A DNA stretch of 64,000 nt from Nicotiana tabacum (Eukaryota; Streptophyta; Magnoliopsida; Solanales; Solanaceae): assembly GCF_000715075.1 (NCBI RefSeq), contig NC_134100.1:29308042-29372041 (forward strand). The letters are read 5' to 3'. The notes beneath the pieces were generated by a model that saw only the letters and a program-made list of their open reading frames with translations, did not search any database and was not told the DNA's origin. A program made the position numbers and the translations under genes. Shown here one piece after another: positions 36,993 through 49,300 of this stretch (the first letter of the stretch is position 1; each line of letters starts with the position of its first letter).

Positions 36993-39182
36993 TCGACCAA
37001 AATAATAATAATAATAGTAATAATAATAGTAATAATAGTAGTAGTAGTGGTAGTAATAATAATAATAATAATAATAATAGATACAAAGCTAATATGTCAT
37101 GTTGCGGCATGCAGCCCGATCCAGAATATCACTCACAACACGGCTCTCAAGCCCCAACTCAGTCATAATCGCTCCAGTCTCACGGGTTCACATATCTCAT
37201 ATCACTAAGCCCAAACAATGATAACATGATGTAAATGTGAATGATAACAAAGACTGAGATATGATATATAAATGAATGGATATGACTGAGTACATAATTG
37301 CAACATAAAAAAATAACTCAACAGCGAAAATCATCTCAGTGGGTCCCAACAGAATAAGCACATAACCTAAACATGATTTCTAACATGGATCACAGCTCAA
37401 TTACTCTAACACATAGGAATTACACGGATAGAAATAAGACTAGATAACTACACAGTACCATAGAATCAACCGAGTCATAATTACCACAGTGCACGCCCAC
37501 ATGACCGTTACCTAGCATGTGCGTTACCCCAACATCAGCCATATAACACATATTCCAAGGACTCATACCCTCAGTACCAAGTTTAGAAGTGCTACTTACC
37601 TCAAAGTGCACGACTCAATGCTCCAACAAACCTTTGCCTCGTGAATCGGCCTCCGTACGACTCGAATCTAATCACAAACAACTTAATATAATCAATACAA
37701 ACTATAGGAATCAATCTCATACCACAAAGCTAAGTTCTTTAACCAATATTTAAAAGCCAACCCAAAAAGTCACCCACAGACCCACACCTCGGAACTTGAC
37801 AAAATTAACAAAATCTGAAAACCCATTAAATAACGAGTCGAACCATACCAAAATCATCCAATTCCGACCATAAATCAAACCTCAAATCCCCAAATCTTAC
37901 TCTCCAATACATAGACCGCAAATCCCCCAAATTTCACCATAAAAACACATAATCTAGGTGCAGAAATCAATGGGTATTCAATATTATTGGACAAAAGTGA
38001 TCAAAGATTGATTACCTCTTGAATTAAAGTGAAACCCCTCTCAAAAATCGCCACTATCCAAGCTTGCAAAGTCCAAAAATGAAGAAAACTCGGAACCCCT
38101 TCGAAATATAAAATTGCCAGGATTTTCCCACCTACGATCACCAACTCGCTTCTGCAGAACCGCTTCTGTGGTCGAATCTCCGCATCTGCGGAACCCACTT
38201 AAACTCCGACTCTCCGCTTCTGCAGCCTAAAGACCGCACCTGCAGCATCATACCTGCGGATACCCACCGCATTTGCGGATGCCAAAGTCCGCTTCTGCGG
38301 AAACACATGGCCAGCTCGCCTCCTGCTCGCTTTCGCTTCTGCGGTATCCTCCCTCCAGAAGTGACTCTGCTTCTGCGGATTCCCTCGCGCACTTACGGTG
38401 AAACAATACCAAGCCTAACCTGCATCTACGGCTCTACACCTGCGGCCAAAACCTCGCAGATGCGGTTGCACCAGAACTGAACAATAGCAGATTTTCCTTT
38501 AAGTCCCAAACTCTATCCGAAATCAATCGGATTCTCACCTGAGGCCCACCCGGACCCCATCCAAACATACCAACACATCATAAAATACGATACGAACTTA
38601 GTCGAAGCCTCAAATAACATCAAACAATATCAAAAACATGAATCGCACCCCAATTCAAGCATATTGAAACTAATGGATTTCCAACTTCTACAATCAATGT
38701 CGAAACCTATCAAATCAACTTCAATTAACCTTAAATTTTGCACACAAGTCATAAATGATACAGTGGACCTACTCCAACTCTCGGAACCAAAATCTGAGCC
38801 CGGTATCGACAAAGTTAACTCTATGTCAAACTTCTCAACTTTCCAAATCTTGAACTTTCCAACTTTCACCAATTCAAGCCAAAACGACCTACGGACCTCC
38901 AAATCAATATCCGGACATACTTCTAACTCCAAAATCACCATACTAAGCTATCAGAACCATCAAAACTCCATTTCGGAGTCGTTTACACATAAGTTAACAT
39001 CCGGTCAATTCTTTCAACTTAGATTTTCAACGTTGGGACTAAGTGTCCCAATTCATTTGGAAACATCCCCGTAACCGAAACCAACCACCCCGGCAAGCCG
39101 CGTAACAATAAGCGAACATAGAATAAATAATAAATACGTGAACAGGGTTGCAATACTCAAAACGACCGGTCGGGTTGTTACA
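36993..39182 (-). repeat. 5' LTR remnant of the minus-strand gypsy element
   Basis: Begins with AAT/AGT triplets (36993-37080), then is homologous to 20160-21983 of the 3' LTR up to its end GGGTTGTTACA at 39182. The homology is broken by a palindrome-rich cassette at 38110-38470 that replaces unrelated DNA of the other LTR. The portion equivalent to 18936-20146 is missing. Confidence 0.85.
38140..38470 (-). repeat. Array of CCGC(A/T)NNTGCGG palindromes in the 5' LTR
   Basis: Repeated CTTCTGCGG, CCGCATCTGCGG, CCGCTTCTGCGG and CGCAGATGCGG variants in about 330 bp. Same style as the arrays at 3240 and 11500, in another gypsy family and on the opposite strand. Confidence 0.7.
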
Positions 39183-39196
39183 GCAGGCTACATTAT

Positions 39197-39411
39197 GAAC
39201 CCGTTTGGATTGACTTAAAAGGTAATTTTTAGCAGAAATAGCTTTTACGCCAAAAAGCAATAAGTTGGGGTTGCTCAGCTTATTATTTTTGACTTGTTTT
39301 AAGCAGTTTTTAACTTATTTTAAGTACTTTTTAACTTTGCCAAACACTGGAAAAAAAAACTAAAAAGAACTTAAAAGCTAATTTGACCAGCTTAAAAGCC
39401 AATCCAACACC
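39197..39411. mobile_element. MITE next to the gypsy element
   Basis: Inverted ends CCCGTTTGGATTGACTTAAAA and AGCTTAAAAGCCAATCCAAC around A/T-rich non-coding DNA; the TTTGGATTGGCTTAAAA end is a common Solanaceae MITE type. Target duplication unclear. Confidence 0.6.
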
Positions 39412-41340
39412 CTCTATGTTCCTTTTCCAACCATCAATTTTTTTTAACATCGATAGCATCCGATCGGATTGTACACATATGAACCATTTTACAAATGGGA
39501 AACTACCAACTATGTCCATTCATAAGTTGCTTATTACAAAAATTGGACAATTCATATAATATTACTAATATTAGCCAATTATTACCAATATTAGCCAACT
39601 AACTATTTGTAACCAAAAAAGGTCAAATTTTTGCTTTCTTTTGAGTGGGTGTTATTAGAATAGATTGGGTACATCTTAAGGAGCTTGAATCTTAGTTTTG
39701 GGATGATTTGATGGAGTTTTGAGATGGTTTGAATGGAAAATTCGAAGTAGAAGATAAACATGAAAAAAATAATATATGTAATTTTGTATCACACTATATA
39801 TCATTTGTGTATCGCATATGTATCATATTTGTATCAAATGTGTATCACATGTATATCCATGTATACATGTGTATGAGATACATGTGTAATACATGTTTGA
39901 TACGTGTGTCGTAGAAGAATCTTTTGAACTCGATTTTAACTTTGAATTTTGATACCAAATCTATCCAAATCACCTCTGATTTGTCCTCAAATTTTGTACA
40001 TTGACTCATCTATATGTTTTAGTGAATTTCAACCCTACCCAATGAAAAATATCGTTTTTTGCTTAGATTTTTGGAATCTTGTATATATATTTTTTTATAT
40101 TTCATCACCTTATTTGCTACCTCATCCATGAAGTTTCCTTTCTGTCTTGCATGTAATGTTGCTAATCACGCTTAAAAATATAGAAAGAGATCTTCGCATG
40201 ATTCTTGGAGAGAAAGAACCTTATTTATTTAGGTTTTCAATTTTTATATGTGCTTGATTAATTTTGGTAAGTCTATAATTAATGGCTACAAATTGGTAAG
40301 TTGGGACTTATTTAGGACATTTCTGTAAGATTCCCTTTACAAATAACTCTTACTTTCTAGAAGCGCAAGTCTCATAACACTCTGCCCAAAGATCAAACAC
40401 AATGAGAAGAAATTATCTAACTATTTTGTCTCTGCTGAGATTTCCACGTTCTTAGACTGCTCAGTGAGCTTATTTGCCCCCTCCTTAGATAGATTAGAGT
40501 CCTTATTGCATCACTAGGTCAGGTAAAGTGAGAAATTGGAGATACCATTCCGATCGTCAATGCTAATCAGAAAAGTAAGATGGTCTATGCTTTTATAGTT
40601 TACACAATGTGCGCTAAATAACTTATATTGAGCACAATTATACAACATACTCAGTACGGTCTTACAAATTGAGCACAATTATAAAAATACAATATTCAAA
40701 TTTCCACTGATCGAGTGCACTTTCTGCTTGTGTAGAAGTTCCTAAGTTCAGTAACACCATCGTCTTAATTAGCCCGTAAAAGTATCAAAATCGGATGTGA
40801 ATTTGATGACTTCAAACCAACAATTTTGTATGCTAAAAACACAAGAAAAGATACCTGTGGATACTAAATGAGCTTGTAACACAATCAAACAAGGCTTTAA
40901 ATGACACATTTGTTCGATGAAACAAGTGGTAAGACATAACTACTACGCGTCTGAAATATGAGTTTAACTAAAATATACTATCAGAACACAAGAAAGAGCC
41001 AAGTATGGGTTATTTTTAGCAAGCATGACAGTGTAGCCTGCAAAACATAGTAAGTGACCTGTCATGATAGTGTAAAAAACCTCTTACACCATAAATGAAT
41101 ATAAGAAAAATCTTAGAATTATTAGTGAATATCGGAGGATACATTCTGTATGGATAACTTCAACTAGACCATTGAAACATTCCATGTTTGGTATTTCACT
41201 GACGAAACAGCAATGCATTAAAGCAAAACTTAACAAAGGATTAATAAATGGACGCCATAAAAAAGCTAATAATACCGCCAGTCTAAGATGAAAAAACTGC
41301 CGTTACGGCAACAACAAGCTTTCTATTGGCAACCGATTCA
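39412..41340. other. AT-rich intergenic DNA with a GTATCA-rich patch
   Basis: No gene recognised. 39785-39910 is a low-complexity patch of alternating GTATCA, TGTATC and ATACATGTG words. The rest shows only short chance ORFs. Confidence 0.5.
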
Positions 41341-41915
41341 ATTGCTCCCAATACTCGCATTATTTAGTTCGATATCTCGAGGAAATGCTGGATTTGCTGC
41401 GTAAGTCCACTGTTCTTCCAAATGATCCCGTTTGTTCCTTTTCCCACATAGCACTCCAAACAACCAAAGGAACTAAATCATTAAGATAGGACCAGAAACC
41501 ACATATGTTGAAGAGCATAAAATAGGACCCACGAATTGCACCATCCAAAACCAAGGTATTCCGAAAATGACTTGGACGTCCATTCCTCACAAACCAATAA
41601 GCAGCCGATTCAAATTCCTCCTGGATACTTTACCTCCACGCTCTCTCACTTTCAATGAATAAAGTCCTTAGTTCACAAAGTACTATAAGTAGCATCTGAT
41701 GGACCTCCAAAGCGGAATGCAGAATAATCAGCACCTACGAAATAAAAAGTACAGTACTTTATGAGACCAAGACTCCAGAAATCATTTTTTAGAGTCACCA
41801 TAGGAAAGTTGCAACCTCCTATCCACATATTCAAAAGCAGAGGGGAAGATGGTTTGAACATGGAAAACCTACGCGGTATATTTGTTCTTAAGCAATGAGT
41901 ACAGGCCTGACACAT
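41341..41915 (-). other. Coding-like stretch of unknown identity
   Basis: Minus translation shows two open pieces with amino-acid composition like a real protein: 41590-41360 (FESAAYWFVRNGRPSHF, LVLDGAIRGSYFML, CGFWSYLNDLVPLVVW) and 41915-41673 (LLLNMWIGGCNFPMVTLK, DYSAFRFGGPSDATYS). A TTTCGTAG acceptor-like site lies near 41740, and an in-frame stop near 41629 separates the pieces. I do not recognise the family. It could be exons of a decayed gene downstream of the OTU gene, or chance. Confidence 0.3.
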
Positions 41916-42689
41916 CCATCAAACGAACTCAGGTTACTAAATTAGCTACAATATCAATGGTTTCATTTGGATAAAAGAAATGAATATTAGCACTCATTTA
42001 ATCAAAGCATTTTTTCAACCAAAATACAGATGGATGCTATCAGTTTCGTCTGCACCCGTGAGATGGGGTACTAATATATAGGCAAAGGAGGAATCATTAT
42101 CCCCCATAAGGACATGAAATGATACTTAAGCCCCTTACATGTAAAAGGATTAGCAAATCTTTCCCAATTCTCTTCTCTGCTTTTCTTATTCCTTCAACTT
42201 GTCCCTGTTCACTCAAGCCTTGTCCCGACAAGCAGTCATCAATCTCTTCTTATTATCTCTCTATCTCCCTTTCCATTCACCCAGCAATTATCATCTCCTC
42301 CACCTTACCTGTTTCCCTCCCTTGTCATGCACCGGTGTGCCTCCTTCAACATTCTTTCCCCCCTCCCCCTATTTACTCTAGCTGTCCTCGCTTTCCTTTC
42401 TCTAACTTCCCTCCATGGTAGAAATATCCTCCCCAACTATTGATCCAGGTTTCCTCTCCTCCCTCCATTAGATATAGAGGAGCTCCCAGTAACCATGGAT
42501 AACACCAGGATCTGCTCTGAATCCTCTTTTTTGTTCATAGTTATACATGAATTAACTAACAGTATACAAGATGGGGTTTCATGATCCATGCTATTTGCAA
42601 ATAATGTTGTGCTAATTGACAAAACTAGCTAGGGAATCGACAAAAGATTTGAACTATCAGGATAACAAGTTAGACAACACTGACAAATC
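41916..42689. other. Intergenic DNA with a pyrimidine-rich tract
   Basis: Nothing recognised apart from a strongly C/T-rich stretch at about 42160-42480, which creates a long but compositionally trivial plus-strand ORF. Confidence 0.5.
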
Positions 42690-43162
42690 CTAAGTTGCTC
42701 GGACACGGGTGCGGGTGTCCGACACGGGTGCGGATCTAGAGGTCGGATCCTTCGAGATGTAAATTCGAAGATTCGGGGATATGGATCCTAGCACATATAC
42801 GGGTGCGGGGATCCGGCTAAAAATAATTCAAAAAATATATAAAAATATTTCTAAATTATGAGAAATTTTGTGGAATACTTATCTATAGCTTGTAAGTGTA
42901 GATTTCTTTTTTATTATCAAGTTGTAGATAAGTAAAGGATTGATTTCCGAGATAAGGTATGCTAATTTCTCCAAACTTACCCTAGTCGTGGTTCTAATTT
43001 CGGGAATCAAATTGTATCTCGCTCAAATTTTGTTGTTTGTCGTGGTCAAAGTACCCAAAATTGTTTGACCAGATCTGGTACGGATCCCATACCCACACCC
43101 ATACTAGTGTCGTGTCGACACGGGTGCGGCACCTAAAATGCTCGTCGGAGTAACTTAGGGCA
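42690..43162. mobile_element. MITE with CCTAAGTTRCTC ends, downstream of the OTU gene
   Basis: Left end CCTAAGTTGCTCGGAC, right end the complement of CCTAAGTTACTCCGAC. Subterminal GACACGGGTGCGG words occur at both ends and the centre is AT-rich. CAAAT occurs just outside both ends and may be part of the target duplication. It lies about 140 bp beyond the stop codon of the OTU gene, in its 3' flank. Confidence 0.7.
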
Positions 43163-43303
43163 AATCTAATGTTGCCTCAACTTTTGAAGTTACATGCCGC
43201 ATAAACCAAAATCCTGATCAGTCGCCTTAAAGATGAAAAGAATGACGAAATGGTAGAGCATGGACAGAACCAATTATAGCAAGAAAATACCTCAAAAAAC
43301 TGA

Positions 43304-46300
43304 TTATATACAAAGCGCGCCCAAGTCAGGTAGCCTTGCATCAGATTGTTTTGAACTCGTAACATTGGTAAGTGGAACTTTCTTGCCCTGCTTTTTGTCT
43401 CTTCGACCTTTGCCATAATCAATTGTTTGGTTGCTGAAAAAAATATACATTGCATGTGAAAGCGAGGAGAATTGGAAATCCAAGTGCCCAGAACAGTATG
43501 CCATTTAGGAAACAAAGGAGGCTAAATTAAAAGTTAAATGATGAACATGACGATTTTGTCTTCAATTCAGCATATTGGGATTTTGTTTATTCAATTCAAA
43601 ACAAAATGGAAGGAAAGATAGGTACTTCGTGTATTCTTAGCTTTACCACTACATCATCATACTTGTGCTGTCAAACTTCATAACTTGCAGAGCCCACAAA
43701 ACACAATATAGCAGCCTCTATGTATCAACGAACTTAGAGAGCACAAAGTTTTTAAGATTTTCAAATAGAAAGCTCTCTAAGATTCTTTTTTTTCGACTTT
43801 ATTGCAAATACAACATAGCGCAAACATATGCATAGTAGAAGCAGATAAACATATGCAGAACAAGCAGAACTACAATAGCATCGACAAGTTACAACAAGCT
43901 AATGGCATTAAGCTGTATACAATTTTACCGCAAAAATGAATTAACAAACTAAACTTCAACAAGGTTCCAACAAATACACAGCAATAACCAAAAAGACAGG
44001 TGATCTTCGACAACCATACACTGCATAGCTAGTGGGACGTTTCCCTGCAACTGATCCACAGCAAGACTTATATTTCTTCTTTGAACCACAGGGACAGGCC
44101 TTATTTCTTGGAATTTTCTACAGCATCAAACGAAGACAGTTTTGATGGTTTCAGTAACTACATCCCAGTGAAGTTTCCAATTAGACATGCATATAAGAAC
44201 AAAACTAATCCTCCCTCTGTTTCAATTTATATGTCGTATTTTGACTGGGCACAGAGTTTAACAAAAGTAAGGAAGACTTTTAAATCGTGTGGTCTTAAAC
44301 TAAAGATGTGCGTAATGTACCAAGATTCCCTTAAATCTTGTGGTCTTAAATATGACATGTGGAATATTGGAGTTAAATGGTTACTAAATAAAAAAAGAGA
44401 CATTTTTTATAAAACAGATTGAAAAGGAAGACGCATAAATTGAAACGGAGGGAGTATATATTTTTAGAAAGATACAACAAGATTAACTTATCAAAAAAAA
44501 AAAAAAAAAGATACAACAAGATTCATGCTGTTTTACCTTTTCATCTTCCTGGGTGGTATTTCTATCAGAAACTCCTTTTACACTACAGTCAGTGGAACCT
44601 TTTTCACGAGGTGGGTCTTCAGATTTAAAATCGCGTTCATCGCAGGATTTATCATGCTCTCCTGGAGACCCTAAAAAGAATGAAATGTATGAGACGGCGA
44701 GGTGCTGGCAACAAAAGCATAAACATAACTACACCAATTTTCCCCCTCTATGATAGATGCAATAGACCGGTATCTCATGTGTACATTTATCGAATATATC
44801 TTGCCTATCAATTAATGGGGACAACAAACCACGTGTTACCACTGTCTCTCGCTCTGTGACAAAATCCTCCTAGCATTAAGTGGATTTCATAACGTTAAGG
44901 TGTTTCTTCCCAACCTGACAAGCCCTAAATATTACTAGAGTCCCTGGTGAATGGCAAGGGGACACCTTCAGAGAACCAGAGCTAAGAAAACATATTCCAG
45001 CTCAGTGATCACCAAAGCATGAGAAGGATGGGTTCCCCAGTGTGAGAACCATTATTAAAGAGAATGCAGAAAAAGTATCCACCTAATGACAGAGTTATGA
45101 CAATAATGACAAGTAGATATAAAACCATGCTTCATCGTCATATCTATAGTCCAAGCTATCAAAATTGTATTTTCACCTAAAAGGGGCTATTGTGATTTGT
45201 GCATATGATGGCACATAAATATTACCGAGTGTATAGGAGAAAAAGCTTTCTACCTAAATCTCACAGTTCTTGGTACCTCAGATGAGCACATCTAGCTTAC
45301 CTCTCATGCAGGCATTTGCAAACGGATTTCTCAAAGCAGTAGGAAGAGGTTGAAAAGTGATCCAAAGAAATATCCCACAAAAGAACCACCCACCCCCCTC
45401 CGCCCGAAAATAAAAGGAAAGGAAAGGAGAGAAAGAAAGGAGAAACTTGCTTTGGCTATTTCAATAAGGTCAAGAAGGTCGACTAGCAAAGCATGGAGTA
45501 AAATGAATGGTTCTCTAACTTCTATATAGTGAAATTCTGACTACATGTTACATAGTACTTAAATCTGTCCCCTTTTGTTTGAACTAGTTACTATTTTAAG
45601 AGCCAAACAGGTTACTCCTTGACCAAAATGTTTTAAATTTGTTTCAATTATTTCTAATCCAGAAATTAAGTTTGATGTTTCTTACATAGCTAAAAAATCT
45701 ATGGTTTTAAACTAGGCTAGTCAATTTGGATAAGATGACCAGGTGTCAAAGCTCAAAACCAATGGAAGTAGGGAAAAGGGGAAAGGGAAAAATGTGTCAC
45801 CAAAGATGTTTCATGGCAAATCCTGGGCAACCCACTACCATATGGACAGAAGTCCGTATTTTTTCTTCATTAAAACAACAACAACAACAACAACAACCCA
45901 GTAGAATCCCAACAAGTACAGTCTGAGGAGGGTAGTGTGTACGCAGACCCTACCCTACCCTAGGAAGTAAAGAGGTTGTTTCCGACAGACTCTCGGCTCA
46001 AGAAAGATGAAAAGAACCAGTAGAAACAAGCAATATCAACAAAAAGCGCCAAATAATATTCATTAAAATTTGAATATTTACATATGCAAAGGTTGACACG
46101 AGTATATAAGTCGTGTTGAATAACAAGCCCTCCAGTTTCTAGTTTTTATTTGTCAAACTCGTGTTTGGGAGTCTGTGATGATTACAAAACCAGAATTTAC
46201 CATGACTCCAATTTCAGAGAAAGGCAATAGGCAGAATCACTTTAAAAGCAAGACTGATCGTTACCTTGTGAACTGCTTGCCAGACAAGAAATGTTATCAT

Positions 46301-49300
46301 TTGCATTTAACTGGTCCTCGGACCCTTGCTCTGCGATTAGATACTCAATTGCAGCATCAACATCACCACCAACTTGTTGTAAAACCTAGAGAACAACAGA
46401 TTAAAAAAAGAAGTAGATATCAAGTACAGAGACATGTAGATTTCTTTTAACACTCAAACAAATTCCACATCATTGTAGACCAAGGAAAGAGATATCGGCA
46501 AATGACCTGTTCCACTTTTACTATGTCATTACATCCACTTCCAGCCATAACAACTTTGACTGATCCTACTTGAACAGTATTCCGAGAAGTGTCTCCCTTA
46601 GATTTGGCAGCAACTATAGCTTCACGAGATTTTGCTGAAAGATCAGCATCAGCCTTTTAAATAACTGAAGGTTATTAGAATTCTTGCAAGAAATCCTAAT
46701 CCGTTGTTATAGAAGGGACAGCTAATCCCATCATAAAAAATAAAAATAAAAATTGAAGTGATATAAACCTTGATAGTAATCGGACTAGCAGGTCCCATGC
46801 AAGAATCTTCCTTCAGCCGAACGCTATTGTAATGCTCTCCGTCATGATAAGAACTGACAGTAAATAAGCAAGTCAGGCAGCTAATATGTATAAAATGATG
46901 AAGAGGCTAAGAAGTAATGATGAAGGGGCTAAGAAGTAGAGAAAGAAATGCCAAATGGCACTTGCTTCAGTAGAAACAATTATCTCAGAGGGTTGAAGAG
47001 GCACACCACTATAATCATTAGTTCCTTGTGATAATCAATTCTTTATTAAGAAAGACGAGGTGGAGGCTAACCTCTACATGATTTGGAACTGTTCTTTGTT
47101 ATTTAATGAAAATGGACCAAAACAGTCAGTCAATCACAGTACAGCAAAAAGCTAGAGACAGCAGACTCTCCACAATGAAGAAAGAAAGAGACATGACAGT
47201 TGAGAAGGAGGGTGGGGGGGGGGGGCAGGTTTGGACATGGCTGTATCCACAAAGGATTTAAATTTTGCCTTGGAAGAAGAGAAAACGAAGTGGTATACTG
47301 ATATAAACTTAAATCTCTCAAACAACTAAAGCATAGAAAGTTGGGAAGTTTACAACTACTAGAAAAGCAAAGCAAAATGTAACAGATTAAAAAAGGGGAA
47401 AAAATAAGTATTTAAAATGAGTTTCTTGTGTTTTCTCCAATCCCCTTCCTGTAAGAATGCACAAGAAAAGAAAGGGAGAGAGGGAGATGCCCATGAAGCA
47501 GGACCAAGTACTTAGGAAAATTACATCACCTGGCATGAACTTATTCAGAACACTAGTATCAACTAAAAGAAAATGATCTACATACACCTCCAAGCTTCAG
47601 CTTTTACTAGGAGGAAAGGAGAATTTGCCTTCCACAACCCCCCCTCCCCCTCAAAACCCAAAGAAGACTTTGAAGTGAAGAGAAGACTTTGAAGTGAAGA
47701 AATAAACAGCAAGTATTAGGACAATTAGGAGAATCATGACGGAGGAACAAGGTTACAAACATTCAACTGGGTCTCTGAAAGAAAAGAAGCTTCGTAGAAG
47801 AGCAGATATAACTAAATGTCGAGCACGGGGACATATAATAGATTAAGGGTGGTAAGTGGGCCGGTTAGGCCCGGGACCGGCCCAGGCTCGAGAGCCCATA
47901 TGGGTAATGGGCCTAAACGGTTCTATCCATTTAAGCCCGGCACAAAGGAAACATACAGGCCCATGTGGGCCGGTTCACAGCAGGGGCCCGTTAGGACTGG
48001 GATCGTTTGGGCCCGGGGCCGGCTCCTAAGTGGGCTGGTTCAACCGGTCCCCAACGGCTAATTTTAAAAAATAAAATTCTCAATTAAATTTCTGATCGTT
48101 GCCCATTTAAAATGTAGCCGTTATTGCTGCCAAAATAGCCGTTGGCTATTTATAAAATAGCCATTTAACCTCCCCCCTCCCAATTTTGTTCTAACCCCAA
48201 ACTTTTTATAATTACACTTTTTCCCTATTTTCAACTATAAATACCCCCTCATTCTTTCATTTTTCTTCACCAAATCATCAATCTCTCTCTAATTTTCTTC
48301 TAAACTTGGTTACTTCGTTGTTGCAACTTGTGTGAAAAATTGTGAAGTTGGTGAATTGAAGTATTCAAGTCTTTAACGATATTTCAACAAGTTGTTCGTC
48401 AATTCGGTAAACTCGTTCCAACTCTTTAGTTTTAATATTATAATTTTTTTGTTTTATTAAATTACTTTGTATAATTATAATTAAGATGGCATATTCCTTC
48501 AAAAAAATGTTTAGTAAAAATAAGGGAAAATCCAAAAGTGGTGAATCTAGCGGCCAATCTATTCCTCCTCTAATTCCCGGCCTCCCCTACCCAAACCCCA
48601 TACCCGCCCTCCACCTGCTCCTATTCTTGATAGTGATAATACTTTATTACAATTTACGGAGAGTCAATATGTGCATAATGTTGGAGGTGGTGAAAACTTA
48701 GATCATGAATATATGAATTCTCTTTATGGTAATCCAACTATTGATAAAGAAGATGAGCAGGAAATAGATTTAGATGAAACGCAACCGGATGATGATACAC
48801 TCGCTAGTCCTGTTGCTCAAGTTAACCCAACTAATCCAAATGATGCCCCGGTTGACCCCCCCTGTTACTACCCCTACTTTTTCTAGACAACCTTCTAAAT
48901 GGGCCGAAACATCTCTTCTTTGGCCATTTTTTATTCAAATAAGAGAAAAAAATAAAGTTAAGTGTAAAACTTGTGGCAAAGAGTTAGCTTTTAACTATGT
49001 TGATCGGGGGGAGGACGGGAAGTTTGAAGAGACACATAATGATACACCCTCAAGATAAAGCTACATATTTTCAAATGAAAGCTGCGGCCGGGGGGTCAAG
49101 TCCAACTAGTCAACCTGACCCTAGTACCGGGTCAAATCAATCTCAACCGAGAATTAACACTGTTACCGGTGGTATTTTATATTATGACCCAAGAAAAGAT
49201 AGGGAAGAATTGGCAAAATGGTTACTGTTATGTGCTTACCCTACAGTTTTCCATCTAACCCCCACTTTGTGCATTATATTAGAAGAGTTTTTAATCCTAC

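Noticed and set aside
36948..37208. ORFs rich in Ile, Val or Asn over the AAT repeat
   Set aside because: Microsatellite translation only.
42119..42421. Plus-strand ORF of 100 codons rich in Ser, Pro and Leu
   Set aside because: Product of a pyrimidine-rich tract; no homology or splice context.
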